The notes: generated by a model from the letters alone, not told the origin. A DNA stretch of 64,000 bases from Pyrobaculum sp. WP30 (GCA_001189275.1 CP012158.1:1240001-1304000); one strand, 5' to 3'; shown: positions 1 through 8,554, counted from the first letter of the stretch. A program made the numbers and translations.

Positions 1-578
1 TCCTCATGTCGCTCGCCGCCGTCTCCGCGGCCCGCTACTTCGTGGAGGGCCCGCTTAAGGACCCCGCCAAGAAGGGCTTTATAGCCACCGTGGAGGCTCC
101 CTACATGGAGCCTGTGTTAGCCGCCGTGCTCCTCGCCGGCGTTTTGGCGGGGGTAGTTCTGCTGTATAGAACTAGGGTTGGGCTCACGATGCGCCTCCTC
201 TCCTCGGGGGAGGAGGTTGTGAGATATGCAGGCAAGCAACCTAAGTTATATATCGCGGCGACCCTAGGCCTGAGCGGAATTCTCGCAGGGATAGGCGGAG
301 CCGTGGAGATAATGACCAGAGACGCGGGTCGCTACATGACGTTGCAACAGGTGAGCACCGGCTTCGGCCTCTACGGCATCTCAGCAGCGTGGCTCGGCGG
401 TCTGCACCCCCTAGGCGCAACAGCCGCCTCTCTATACATCGCCTGGCTGTATCAAGTCGCCGTCAATCTAAAAGTGGCGGGGCTCCCCGCGTTAGTCGCA
501 AACGCCCTCGTGGGCACGGCCATGGCCTGGGGGCTGGCGGGCTACGTCATGTATAAGTACAAGGTGGTATGGCGGTAG
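1..578 (+). CDS. ABC transporter permease, nucleoside/BMP type (5' part missing)
   Basis: C-terminal 190 or so residues of a multi-pass inner-membrane permease; the frame is open to the window edge, so the real start lies outside. Hydrophobic segments alternate with short loops, including a long one at about residues 35-55, and glycine/alanine-rich helices follow. The sequence resembles the YufP-type permease of ABC importers that take up nucleosides with a BMP-family lipoprotein (family knowledge). Its last 10 nt overlap the start of a second permease, as expected for the two halves of one transporter. The substrate is inferred only from family resemblance; the binding protein and ATPase are presumably upstream. 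Confidence 0.75.
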   Translation, partial: LMSLAAVSAARYFVEGPLKDPAKKGFIATVEAPYMEPVLAAVLLAGVLAGVVLLYRTRVGLTMRLLSSGEEVVRYAGKQPKLYIAATLGLSGILAGIGGAVEIMTRDAGRYMTLQQVSTGFGLYGISAAWLGGLHPLGATAASLYIAWLYQVAVNLKVAGLPALVANALVGTAMAWGLAGYVMYKYKVVWR

Positions 579-1438
579 ACCAGGTAGCCTCAATAACGCT
601 GGAGGCCTTGAGAAGCGCCACGCCGATGCTCTTAGCTACGCTTGGCGCAGTGGTGGGCCAGCGGGCTGGGGTATTGAACCTGGGACTTGAGGGCGTTGTG
701 TATCTATCTGCGGCGGTGGCCGCCGCAGTGGGCCCGCCTTGGGGCTTCGTGGCGGCCGTAATTGTAGGCACTCTGTATAACCTCCTCTACTATGTATTGT
801 CCAACGACTTCGCGCTGAACCAGATACTGCTGGGCTTCGCCTTCACGATGGTGGGGTACGGAGTCGGGTCGCAGGTGGCCAGAGACGTCGTAGGGAGGCC
901 TATAGAGAAACCTATGGTATACGGCGTCGAGACGTTTGCCGTAGCCGTCGTGGCCGCGGTGGCCGTCTACTTCTTCTTCCTAAGGTCTAGGGTGGGGCTT
1001 GCCATAAAGGCGTCCGGCGACGACCCCGCCTCGCTGGATTTAATGGGGGTCGACGTGTACAACATAAGGAGGGTGGCAGGCCTAGTGGAAGGCGTCTTCG
1101 CCTCAGCCGCAGGCGCCTACCTCGTGCTTCTGTACTACGGGAGCTGGTCGGAGCAACTGGTGATGGGCTGGGGCTCCCTGGCGGTCATCACGGCGATGAT
1201 ATCTCTCTGGTCGCCTCTGCTGGCGATAGCGGCGTCGCTTGTGCCGTCGTTCTTCATATCGCTTGCCTACGTCCTGCAGAGACTCCTACAAGTCTCGCCA
1301 CACCTCCTAAACTTGGTGCCGTACGTTGCGTCTATAGCCGTCCTAGCCACCGTCCAGGTCGCCATGAGAAAAACACGGTTGAAGGCTCTAGCCCCAAGAT
1401 GGCTCGCAAGACCCTACATAAGAGAGGAGCGGACATAA
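569..1438 (+). CDS. ABC transporter permease, nucleoside/BMP type, second subunit
   Basis: 289-residue polytopic membrane protein of about eight hydrophobic segments. Residues 20-45 hold the pattern LATLGAVVGQRAGVLNLGLE, typical of YufQ-like permeases where a conserved G-x-LNLG-x-EG motif follows the first helix. It starts at an ATG inside the end of the preceding permease (10-nt overlap), so the two are almost certainly translated together and form the membrane channel of one importer. The gene ends 31 nt before tRNA-Thr. Nucleoside specificity is a family inference; sugar or other small-molecule uptake is possible. Confidence 0.8.
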   Translation: MAVDQVASITLEALRSATPMLLATLGAVVGQRAGVLNLGLEGVVYLSAAVAAAVGPPWGFVAAVIVGTLYNLLYYVLSNDFALNQILLGFAFTMVGYGVGSQVARDVVGRPIEKPMVYGVETFAVAVVAAVAVYFFFLRSRVGLAIKASGDDPASLDLMGVDVYNIRRVAGLVEGVFASAAGAYLVLLYYGSWSEQLVMGWGSLAVITAMISLWSPLLAIAASLVPSFFISLAYVLQRLLQVSPHLLNLVPYVASIAVLATVQVAMRKTRLKALAPRWLARPYIREERT

Positions 1439-1469
1439 AATTTTTAACACCAGCACTATGTCAACACGG

Positions 1470-1595
1470 GCCCCGGTAGCTCAGCCCGGTCGGAGCGCCC
1501 AGGGGCGGAGCCCCGTATGGGGCCTGCCGCGCGCAAGCCTCGTAGCGACCCCGCGAGACAGCGGGAGGTCCCGGGTTCGAATCCCGGCCGGGGCT
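1470..1595 (+). tRNA. tRNA-Thr(CGT) with two introns
   Basis: Cloverleaf built by eye. Acceptor stem GCCCCGG (1470-1476) pairs with CCGGGGC (1588-1594); D stem GCTC/GAGC (1479-1482/1493-1496); T arm CCGGG-TTCGAAT-CCCGG (1571-1587); variable loop AGGTC (1566-1570). The anticodon stem forms only after removing two introns: CCC (1498-1500) plus GC (1537-1538) pairs with GCGGG (1561-1565). Intron 1 is 1501-1536, position 29/30. Intron 2 is about 1545-1559, at canonical position 37/38. The loop then reads C-T-CGT-A-A with anticodon CGT at 1541-1543. Base 73 is T, as common in archaeal tRNA-Thr. A TATA-like AAAATTTTTAAC is centred 27 nt upstream. CCA is not encoded. Confidence 0.88.
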
Positions 1596-1601
1596 TCGGC
1601 G

Positions 1602-1830
1602 AGGTTTTCCTCAGCCAAATCCGGCAGGTGGCTTCACTTTCTCCCAGACGCAACAAACGACATGTATCTCCCGGGGGCCTCCGCCGTGGAGCTGGCGAGG
1701 TTTTGAAGCGATACGCCACAGGCTAGGTTTCCCGTGGAGCGGCACAGCGTTGTTAACCCGCAGGTGTGAATGCGGATCTGAACATCAAGGAATCGGGGTG
1801 TCAAGCATGTCCTGCTCCTGTGGGCAACCC
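1602..1830 (+). other. Intergenic stretch, possible tnpB relic
   Basis: No intact gene fits here. At 1752-1783 the DNA reads GTTAACCCGCAGGT..GAATGCGGATCTGAAC, which with one 2-nt frameshift translates as VNPQV-NADLN. That string resembles the end of some archaeal TnpB (OrfB) proteins as I recall them. The sequence GGCGAGGTTTT occurs twice (around 1598 and 1694). If real, it is a decayed remnant of a TnpB family different from the one at 62 kb, lying next to a tRNA gene. Support is weak. Confidence 0.3.
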
Positions 1831-1832
1831 GC

Positions 1833-2183
1833 CTAAAACAGTAGCGCTCTTATAATTCTGCGTGCGATCCATCTTTTAATCTGGAGTATGTAGAGTATAA
1901 GCGCCGCTGTGAATAGTATGTTCAAAATCCAGGACACTGGTCTCAGAATCTGCAGGGCTGGGTCTAGGTCTATCGGCGGGTTCAGCGCGCTACGCATGAC
2001 CTGTGTAGCTGTGTCGTAGAGTAGGGGCCCCGCCAGGGGGATTACGGCGAGCACTAGGGATAGGGACAGCATGAACCCCACTACGCCGTTCCACAGCAAC
2101 GGCTCCGGGGCTGTGGTTACGCCTAGCGTAAGTGTTATTGCGTAGACCGTGGTGAAGACCGCGATGCCTAGGTAGAGCTTCAT
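1833..2183 (-). CDS. Small membrane protein of unknown function
   Basis: 116 residues from the ATG at 2183. Three hydrophobic segments are visible: about residues 1-25, 30-55 and 85-105, the last followed by a basic tail (KRWIARRIIRALLF). A start at 2264 would add 27 polar residues, but those codons overlap the 33-codon reading frame upstream, whose TGA overlaps this ATG (ATGA). That overlap argues for 2183 and for translational coupling. I do not recognise a family. It ends about 240 nt from tRNA-Thr and is divergent from polB3. Confidence 0.6.
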   Translation of the reverse strand: MKLYLGIAVFTTVYAITLTLGVTTAPEPLLWNGVVGFMLSLSLVLAVIPLAGPLLYDTATQVMRSALNPPIDLDPALQILRPVSWILNILFTAALILYILQIKRWIARRIIRALLF

Positions 2184-2281
2184 GTATCCCGCAACCTCTC
2201 TATCAACCACTCGATTACGTGGCTGTGGGCGGTGCCAGCTTTCCTGGGCAGTTCCTCTAGGCATTTCTTAAAGGCTTCCAT
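2180..2281 (-). CDS. 33-residue small protein, likely leaderless and coupled to membrane protein
   Basis: Reading frame of 33 codons from ATG at 2281 to TGA at 2180-2182, beginning MEAFKKCLEELPRK. The predicted peptide is polar and largely helical, with one cysteine and a basic-acidic pattern. A TATA-like element lies 23 nt upstream, the normal leaderless spacing for this genome, and the stop codon overlaps the start of the membrane protein gene (ATGA). These two features suggest translation. No family is recognised; it could also be only a leader reading frame. Confidence 0.45.
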   Translation of the reverse strand: MEAFKKCLEELPRKAGTAHSHVIEWLIERLRDT

Positions 2282-2295
2282 GAAGTAGATAGGCG

Positions 2296-2310
2296 ATTTA
2301 TTTATATATT
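2296..2310. promoter_or_regulatory. Shared TATA region for divergent transcripts
   Basis: ATTTATTTATATATT lies between two divergent starts, the minus-strand ATG at 2281 and the polB3 GTG at 2324. Both are 20-25 nt from the element, the usual distance of TATA box to leaderless start here. One A/T tract seems to serve both directions. Confidence 0.55.
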
Positions 2311-2323
2311 TCACATAGGAGAT

Positions 2324-4675
2324 GTGGAGTTGAAGATCTGGCCTCTAGACGCCACCTACACCGTGGTCGGCGGCGTGCCGGAGGTGCGGATTTTCGGCAT
2401 TTCAGAAAGCTCTGAGAGGGTGGTTGTTGTGGACAGGAGCTTCAGGCCGTACTTCTACCTGGACTGCCCCGTCTGCGACGCGGCGGCGGTTAAGGCTTCG
2501 CTCTCCCGCGTCGCTCCGGTGGGGGCTGTGGAGGTTGTGGAGAGGAGGTTTCTGGGCCGCCCCAGGAGGTTCCTCAAGGCGGTTGCCAAAATACCGGAAG
2601 ACATAAGGAAGCTTAGGGAGGCGGCGCTGGCTGTGCCGGGCGTCTCCGGCGTGTACGAGGCCGACATACGTTTCTACATGCGTTACATGATAGACAAGGG
2701 CGTGGTCCCCTGTGGCTGGAACATCGCAGAGGTAGAGGAGGCGGGCAGGCTGGGTCACCTCCCCCAATACGTAGTAAAGGAGTGGAGAGGCATCTCCCCG
2801 GGGTTTCCACCGGCACTCCGCGTCTTGGCGTTTGACATAGAGGTATACAACGAGAGGGGCTCCCCTGACCCAGCCCGGGACCCCGTTATTCTCATCGCTG
2901 TTAAGACCGGCGAGGGCAAGGAGGAGGTTTTCGAAACCTCTGGGGACGATAGGGATGCGCTACGCGGTTTTGTGGAGTTTGTCAGGTCGTATGACCCCGA
3001 CGTGGTTGTTGGGTACAACTCCAACAACTTCGATTGGCCCTACCTAGCAGAGCGCGCGAGGACGGTGGGGGTTCCGCTCAGGTTAGATAGGCTCGGCGGG
3101 TTGCCCCAGCAGAGCGTGTATGGGCACTGGTCTGTGGTTGGCAGGGCCAACGTGGATCTCTACAACATAGTGGAGGAGTTCCCCGAGATCAAGCTCAAGA
3201 CGCTTGACCGCGTCGCGGAGTACTTCGGCGTTATGAAGAGGACGGAGCGCGTCCTCATCCCCGGCCACAAGATCTATGAATACTGGAACGACCCAAGCAA
3301 AAGGCAGTTGCTCAGGCAGTACGTCCTAGACGACGTGAGGTCGACGCTTGGGCTTGCAGATAAGCTCCTGCCGTTTCTGATACAGCTCTCCGCCGTGTCG
3401 GGCCTTCCCCTCGACCAAGTGGCCGCGGCCAGCGTGGGCAACAGGGTGGAGTGGATGCTTCTGCGCTACGCCTACCGCATGGGCGAGGTGGCGCCCAACA
3501 GGGAGGAGCGGGAGTATGAGCCGTATAGAGGCGCAATAGTTCTGGAGCCGCGGCCCGGCTTATACGACGACATTTTGGTGCTGGACTTCTCCTCTATGTA
3601 CCCAAACGTCATGATGAGGTACAACCTCTCGCCGGATACCTACCTAGAGCCGGGGGAGCCGGACCCTCCTGACGGCGTTGTGGTTGCGCCAGAGGTGGGC
3701 CATAAGTTCAGAAAAAGCCCGCCGGGCTTCGTCCCGCAGGTTCTCAGGGAGCTTGTGGCCCTTAGGAAGGTGGTCCGGGAGGAGATGAGGAAATATCCGC
3801 CTCACTCGCCCGGATACCGGGTGCTCGACGAGAGACAGAGAGCACTTAAGGTAATGGCCAACGCCATGTACGGCTACCTGGGCTGGGTGGGGGCGAGGTG
3901 GTATAGGAGGGAGGTGGCGGAGTCCGTAACCGCCTTTGCCAGGGCTATACTGAGGGATGTCATTGAGCAGGCGAGGAAGATGGGCATAGTCGTTATCTAC
4001 GGCGACACGGACAGCCTCTTTATTAAGAGGGGCGGAGACGTCGAGAGGCTTATGAGATATGTGGAGGAGCAGTACGGGATTGAGATCAAGGTGGATAAGG
4101 AATACGTCAAGGTGCTTTTCACCGAGGCCAAGAAGAGGTACGCCGGTTTGCTGAGAGACGGCCGGGTGGACATCGTGGGTTTTGAAGTGGTGAGGGGGGA
4201 CTGGAGCGAACTAGCCAAAGAGGTGCAACTGAAGGTGGTCGAGATTATACTCACGTCTAGAAACGCCGCAGAGGCAAGACAGAACGTAATAAAATACGTA
4301 AAAGACGTCATCACGAAGCTGAAAGGATACCAGTTCGAGATAGATGACCTCATCATATGGAAGACGCTCGATAAGGAGCTTGAGGAGTACAAGGCTCATC
4401 CTCCTCACGTAAGCGCCGCGTTGCTCCTCAAGAAGCGAGGCTACAGGGTGGGGAAGGGAACCACCATAGGGTACGTGGTGGTTAAGGGAGGGGAGAAGGT
4501 GTCTGAGAGGGCCGTGCCGTATATCCTGCTTGACGACCCTAAGAGAATCGACGTGGACTATTACGTGGAGAAGCAGATCATCCCCGCCGCGTTGAGAATC
4601 GCCGAGGTTGTGGGCGTGAAGGAGGGCGACCTCAAAACAGGCAGGGCTGAAAAATCGCTACTGGATTTTTTGTAG
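2324..4675 (+). CDS. polB3: Family B DNA polymerase, PolB3 type
   Basis: 783-residue replicative or repair polymerase with N-terminal 3'-5' exonuclease and C-terminal polymerase domains. Exo I is FDIEV at about residue 168, Exo II is YNSNNFDWPYLAERA near 235, Exo III is YVLDDVRSTLGLAD near 336. Polymerase motif A is DFSSMYPN (about 421), motif B is KVMANAMYGYLG (about 507) and motif C is YGDTDS (about 560). All catalytic acids are present. Length and sequence match the cultured Pyrobaculum polymerases used as proofreading enzymes. The GTG start sits 20-25 nt after a TATA tract. Its end overlaps the convergent dnaG by 18 nt. A second polymerase, PolB1, is at 34.4 kb. Confidence 0.95.
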   Translation: MELKIWPLDATYTVVGGVPEVRIFGISESSERVVVVDRSFRPYFYLDCPVCDAAAVKASLSRVAPVGAVEVVERRFLGRPRRFLKAVAKIPEDIRKLREAALAVPGVSGVYEADIRFYMRYMIDKGVVPCGWNIAEVEEAGRLGHLPQYVVKEWRGISPGFPPALRVLAFDIEVYNERGSPDPARDPVILIAVKTGEGKEEVFETSGDDRDALRGFVEFVRSYDPDVVVGYNSNNFDWPYLAERARTVGVPLRLDRLGGLPQQSVYGHWSVVGRANVDLYNIVEEFPEIKLKTLDRVAEYFGVMKRTERVLIPGHKIYEYWNDPSKRQLLRQYVLDDVRSTLGLADKLLPFLIQLSAVSGLPLDQVAAASVGNRVEWMLLRYAYRMGEVAPNREEREYEPYRGAIVLEPRPGLYDDILVLDFSSMYPNVMMRYNLSPDTYLEPGEPDPPDGVVVAPEVGHKFRKSPPGFVPQVLRELVALRKVVREEMRKYPPHSPGYRVLDERQRALKVMANAMYGYLGWVGARWYRREVAESVTAFARAILRDVIEQARKMGIVVIYGDTDSLFIKRGGDVERLMRYVEEQYGIEIKVDKEYVKVLFTEAKKRYAGLLRDGRVDIVGFEVVRGDWSELAKEVQLKVVEIILTSRNAAEARQNVIKYVKDVITKLKGYQFEIDDLIIWKTLDKELEEYKAHPPHVSAALLLKKRGYRVGKGTTIGYVVVKGGEKVSERAVPYILLDDPKRIDVDYYVEKQIIPAALRIAEVVGVKEGDLKTGRAEKSLLDFL

Positions 4676-5872
4676 TTGTTCAAACGTCAATATTTTCATA
4701 TCTTCAGGGACCTTAGTCAGCGGCCCCACCCTTGCAGTTACAATCAACTTAACGCCCTTCTTAGCCGCTAGGTCGACGATTCTCTGCGTAGTAATTCCGT
4801 CCATGACGACGGCATATACAGAATCGCCTGTGGCGGCTAGGAAGTCGGGTAGTTCTCTGACCGGCATCTTCTTCAGCAACGTCCAGTTGGCGTCGTAGAT
4901 CTCCGCCTCCAGGGTGCCGAGCATCTCCTCTATCTTTTTGGCTATGTCAAAGGGGAACTGCGGCATGGCCTCCTGCGGCTGGGCCGGCGGTTGCGCCGGC
5001 GGCGGAGGAGGGGGGGTCTCTGTCTTCTCTCCAGCCGCCTTCTGTTGCGCCAGCCACTCCTCCAGAGTCATCTTGTTTCTGATGGCTTTAGCTATTTCTT
5101 TGGCTGTTAGTTGCTCCACCTCTTTCCCTGGCGGCGCGCGGGCGACGTAATCTATGTGGGCCACCTTCATCAGCTCCTTCAGCACCAACTCGCCGCCTTT
5201 ATCGCCGTCTATAAACACCGTGACGGACTTCTTTTTGCTGAGGTCTATTATTGTCTGTGGTATCCCTCTGCTTATGCCTTCTAGAGCTATGATGTTTCTG
5301 TATCCGTGCTTGACTAGGTTCACCACGTCGGCTCTTCCCTCTACTATGATTATGGAGTCGGACTTGTCGACGTCTGGGCCTGCCGGAAGCTTCTCGGGTC
5401 CGTATTCCACTACCTCCGCCTTGGCTACGTCCTCCTTCAGCTTGTCGATTATTTCTTTCGTATCTGGCAAGATCTCCTCCTCTATCAGCTTGACGAGCTC
5501 CCTGGCTCTGTCTACAATTCTTTTCCTCTTCTCTTCACGGAGATCTCTGATCTCTAGCACCTTTACCGAGGCGGGGTAGGGCCCCACCCTCTCGACGCTT
5601 TCAATAAGTGCGGCTATTAGGGCGGTTTCGTATCTGTCTAGGTTGCTTGGGATGTATATCTTGGCCTTTGTCTTGCCGTTTTTCTCAACTATGTCGACCT
5701 CTATCCTCCCCACGCGGCCCATCATCTGGAGCTCCCTCAAGTCCATGTCTTTGCCGAGCAGGCCCTCTGTTTGGGAAAACAGCGCGCCTATTATGTCGGA
5801 TTTGTCCACGCCGCCGTTTACCTCCATCTGCGCCACGATCATGTACTTCGCTACTATGGTTAAGGCTCCCAT
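4658..5872 (-). CDS. dnaG: Archaeal DnaG (TOPRIM primase-like, exosome associated)
   Basis: 404 residues. A central TOPRIM domain shows IIIVEGRADVVNLV (about 173-186), with the catalytic glutamate in VEGRADV, and a DGDKGG acidic motif near 220. In crenarchaea DnaG is a stable subunit of the RNA exosome that binds poly(A) RNA and the Rrp4/Csl4 cap, and has been reported to have primase activity (family knowledge). Residues 280-305 form a proline-rich linker to a C-terminal domain. A TATA box (AGTTTTAAAG) lies 25 nt upstream. The exosome core subunits are encoded at 48-50.5 kb in this window. The gene converges on and overlaps polB3. Confidence 0.93.
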   Translation of the reverse strand: MGALTIVAKYMIVAQMEVNGGVDKSDIIGALFSQTEGLLGKDMDLRELQMMGRVGRIEVDIVEKNGKTKAKIYIPSNLDRYETALIAALIESVERVGPYPASVKVLEIRDLREEKRKRIVDRARELVKLIEEEILPDTKEIIDKLKEDVAKAEVVEYGPEKLPAGPDVDKSDSIIIVEGRADVVNLVKHGYRNIIALEGISRGIPQTIIDLSKKKSVTVFIDGDKGGELVLKELMKVAHIDYVARAPPGKEVEQLTAKEIAKAIRNKMTLEEWLAQQKAAGEKTETPPPPPPAQPPAQPQEAMPQFPFDIAKKIEEMLGTLEAEIYDANWTLLKKMPVRELPDFLAATGDSVYAVVMDGITTQRIVDLAAKKGVKLIVTARVGPLTKVPEDMKILTFEQLQKIQ

Positions 5873-5941
5873 GGTTGCCGTCTAGGTTCTTCTTTAAAAC
5901 TGTTTTCCCCAAAAATTTAAACCCCCACCCCGTTTTAGGCG

Positions 5942-6817
5942 ATGCTCAGGTTACTGCGGCAGGTGGGCGACGTGGTGAATAAGGCGCTTAAATACGCACT
6001 TGACTTGGTACAGCCCGATGTCCCAGTTTTGGAAATATGTGAAAAGGTGGAGGCCTTCATCAGGTCCAACGACGCGAGGCCGGCGTTCCCAGTCAACATA
6101 AGCATAAACGAGGTAGCGGCGCACTACACGGCGAAGCGGGGGGACAACCTGCTGGTTCCGAAGACGGGTCTCGTGAAGATCGATGTGGGGGCTCAACGCG
6201 ACGGCTACATCGTCGACGCGGCGGTGACGGTGGCCTTAGGCCCGGTCTTTACAAACTTGGCTAAAGCCGCGAGAGCTGCCCTTGAAGCTGCGTTGAACAC
6301 GGCGAAGCCGGGGGTCAGGGCGTGGCAAGTAGGCGATGTCGTGGAGCGCACTATAAAGAACTACGGCTTCAACCCCATATATAACCTCACCGGGCACAAA
6401 ATTGAGCGGTATCTTCTACATGCCGGCTATGTGATTCCAAATTACCCGGACAAATCGGCGTCTCAAACTCTTTCCCCCGGCGATATCTACGCCATAGAGC
6501 CTTTCTCAACTAACGGAGAAGGCTATGTGGTAGACGGAAAAGAAATTACGATATTCCGTCTCGCGAGAATGCGGCATAAGGTTTTCCAGCCGCTGATAGA
6601 TGTGGTGAGCTCCGAGGCGGGGCCTCTGCCGTTCACGCCTCGTTGGTTTCCACAGATAGACGATAATACAATTGCTATGGCTCTCAAGGCTGGGGTGTTG
6701 CACGGCTACGAAGTTCTTGTCGAAAGGTCAAGAGGCTATGTGGCACAATATGAGGATACCGTATATGTGGGGGAGGATTCCGTGGTGCCCTTGGCTAGGA
6801 CGCTCGACCTGCTCTGA
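5942..6817 (+). CDS. map: Methionine aminopeptidase, type II
   Basis: 291 residues, the usual length of archaeal MetAP2, which removes the initiator methionine from new proteins in the cytoplasm. The pita-bread fold signature is visible: HYTAKRGD near 60, the first metal aspartate in KIDVGAQRDGYIVDAAVTV (about 77-95), and the late histidine/glutamate motifs in LTGHKIERYLLHAG and AIEPFSTNG (about 150-195). TATA AAAAATTTAA is centred 25 nt before the ATG. The stop codon TGA at 6815-6817 is the first part of a transposon-end-like repeat. It shares a 69-nt divergent promoter region with dnaG. Confidence 0.95.
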   Translation: MLRLLRQVGDVVNKALKYALDLVQPDVPVLEICEKVEAFIRSNDARPAFPVNISINEVAAHYTAKRGDNLLVPKTGLVKIDVGAQRDGYIVDAAVTVALGPVFTNLAKAARAALEAALNTAKPGVRAWQVGDVVERTIKNYGFNPIYNLTGHKIERYLLHAGYVIPNYPDKSASQTLSPGDIYAIEPFSTNGEGYVVDGKEITIFRLARMRHKVFQPLIDVVSSEAGPLPFTPRWFPQIDDNTIAMALKAGVLHGYEVLVERSRGYVAQYEDTVYVGEDSVVPLARTLDLL

Positions 6818-6870
6818 CCTCTGCCCTAAGGGGTTCTCCCTGGTTCTGCATCGATGCGCGCCCGGCGTCA
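6814..6870 (-). repeat. Degraded right end of TnpB-type element at map stop codon
   Basis: CTGACCTCTGCCCTAAGGGG followed by TTCTCCCT matches the right end of the TnpB element at 62156 (CTGACCTCC, then GCCCTAA, then GGG and TTCCCT) with a few small gaps. As in the better copies, the leading C-TGA supplies the last base of a sense codon and the stop of the upstream gene (map: CTC TGA). No left end or GTAA is recognisable, so it is a short, decayed copy. It lies between map and the thermosome promoter. Confidence 0.5.
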
Positions 6871-6904
6871 GAAAAGTTTTTATATACACAATTTTTGTCA
6901 AGCC

Positions 6905-8554
6905 ATGAGTCAGGCAGTATTAACCCAAATAGGTGGCGTGCCGGTGCTCGTGTTGAAGGAGGGCACTCAGAGGGCTTTTGGAAAAGAGGCGTTGAGGCTG
7001 AATATAATGATTGCCAGAGCCATAGCCGAGGTTATGAGATCCACGCTTGGCCCGAAGGGCATGGACAAGATGCTCATTGACTCCCTCGGCGACATCACCA
7101 TCACCAACGACGGCGCAACGATCCTGGACGAGATGGACGTCCAGCACCCCATCGCCAAACTGCTGGTAGAGATATCGAAGTCCCAGGAGGAGGAGGCCGG
7201 CGACGGCACAACCTCCGCCGTTGTGCTGGCTGGCGCTCTGCTGGAGGAGGCTGAGAAGCTTCTGGAGAAGAACATCCACCCCACCGTTGTGGTGGGTGGA
7301 TTCAAGAAGGCTCTTGACGTGGCGGCTGAGCACCTCCGAAAGGTTGCGGTCCCGGTGAATAGGACAGACGCGGAGACTTTGAAGAAGATAGCCATGACCT
7401 CGATGGGCGGGAAGATTTCCGAGACTGTGAAGGAGTATTTTGCAGACTTGGCTGTGAAGGCCGTGTTGCAGGTCGCCGAAGAGAGAGACAGTAAGTGGTA
7501 TGTGGATCTTGACAACATCCAGATCGTGAAGAAGCACGGCGGCTCCCTCCTCGACACGCAGCTTGTCTATGGCATAATTGTGGACAAGGAGGTGGTGCAC
7601 GCCGCGATGCCTAAGAGGGTTGTAAATGCGAAGATCGCGCTTCTAGACGCTCCTCTTGAGGTGGAGAAGCCGGAGATCGATGCCGAGATCAGGATCAATG
7701 ACCCCACTCAGATGAGGGCGTTTCTGGAGGAGGAAGAGAAGATCCTCAAGAGCTACGTGGATAAGCTCAAGGCGCTTGGCGTTACTGCCCTGTTTACGAC
7801 GAAGGGTATTGACGACATTGCCCAGTACTACCTCGCCAAAGCCGGCATCCTTGCCGTGAGGCGCGTGAAGCGTAGCGACATTGAGAAGCTTGTTAGGGCG
7901 ACCGGTGCCAGGCTGGTGACAAACATTGAGGACTTGACCGAGGCCGACCTCGGCTTTGCCGGGCTTGTTGAGGAGCGGCGTGTTGGCGATGAGAAGATGG
8001 TGTTTGTGGAGCAGTGTAAGAACCCGAGGGCTGTGTCTATCCTGGTGAGAGGCGGCTTCGAAAGACTTGTTGACGAGGCGGAGCGGAACCTAGATGACGC
8101 GCTGTCTGTGGTGGCCGACGTGGTGGAGGAGCCCTACATCTTGCCTGCTGGCGGCGCCGCCGAGGTTGAGGCGGCTAAGGCCGTTAGGGCGTTTGCGCCT
8201 AAGGTGGGCGGCAGGGAGCAGTACGCCGTGGAGGCTTTTGCAAGGGCGCTTGAGGCCATCCCGAAGGCTCTTGCGGAGAACGCGGGTCTCGACCCCATTG
8301 ATATATTGACTGAGCTGACTCATAAGCATGAGCAACCTGACGGCTGGCGTTACGGCCTTGACGTGTACCAGGGCAAGGTTGTGGAGATGATGGCTCTTGG
8401 GCTCATTGAGCCGCTTACGGTGAAGCTCAACGCGTTGAAAGTCGCTGTTGAGGCGGCTTCCATGATCCTGCGTATCGACGAGATCATTGCCGCCTCTAAG
8501 CTGGAGAAGGAGGAGAAAGAGAAGAAGGAGGAGAAGAAGGAGGAGTTCGACTAG
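6905..8554 (+). CDS. ths: Thermosome subunit (group II chaperonin)
   Basis: 549 residues from ATG 6905; an in-frame codon at 6854 would add 17 residues unlike the family and would begin before the TATA box (TTTTTATATA, 6877-6886). ATP-dependent double-ring chaperonin of the cytoplasm. Nucleotide-binding motifs are clear: TLGPKGMDK near 40, GDGTTSA near 93 and the C-terminal GGGAAE-like PAGGAAEVEAA near 410. The C-terminus is a charged Lys/Glu tail (KEEKEKKEEKKEEFD) rather than the Gly-Met repeats of many chaperonins. Whether it is the alpha or beta subunit cannot be decided. Strong, leaderless promoter. Confidence 0.96.
   Translation: MSQAVLTQIGGVPVLVLKEGTQRAFGKEALRLNIMIARAIAEVMRSTLGPKGMDKMLIDSLGDITITNDGATILDEMDVQHPIAKLLVEISKSQEEEAGDGTTSAVVLAGALLEEAEKLLEKNIHPTVVVGGFKKALDVAAEHLRKVAVPVNRTDAETLKKIAMTSMGGKISETVKEYFADLAVKAVLQVAEERDSKWYVDLDNIQIVKKHGGSLLDTQLVYGIIVDKEVVHAAMPKRVVNAKIALLDAPLEVEKPEIDAEIRINDPTQMRAFLEEEEKILKSYVDKLKALGVTALFTTKGIDDIAQYYLAKAGILAVRRVKRSDIEKLVRATGARLVTNIEDLTEADLGFAGLVEERRVGDEKMVFVEQCKNPRAVSILVRGGFERLVDEAERNLDDALSVVADVVEEPYILPAGGAAEVEAAKAVRAFAPKVGGREQYAVEAFARALEAIPKALAENAGLDPIDILTELTHKHEQPDGWRYGLDVYQGKVVEMMALGLIEPLTVKLNALKVAVEAASMILRIDEIIAASKLEKEEKEKKEEKKEEFD

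Noticed and set aside
6920-7600. 226-codon minus frame opposite the thermosome gene
   Set aside because: His/Leu-rich antisense shadow of a strongly conserved gene; no promoter.
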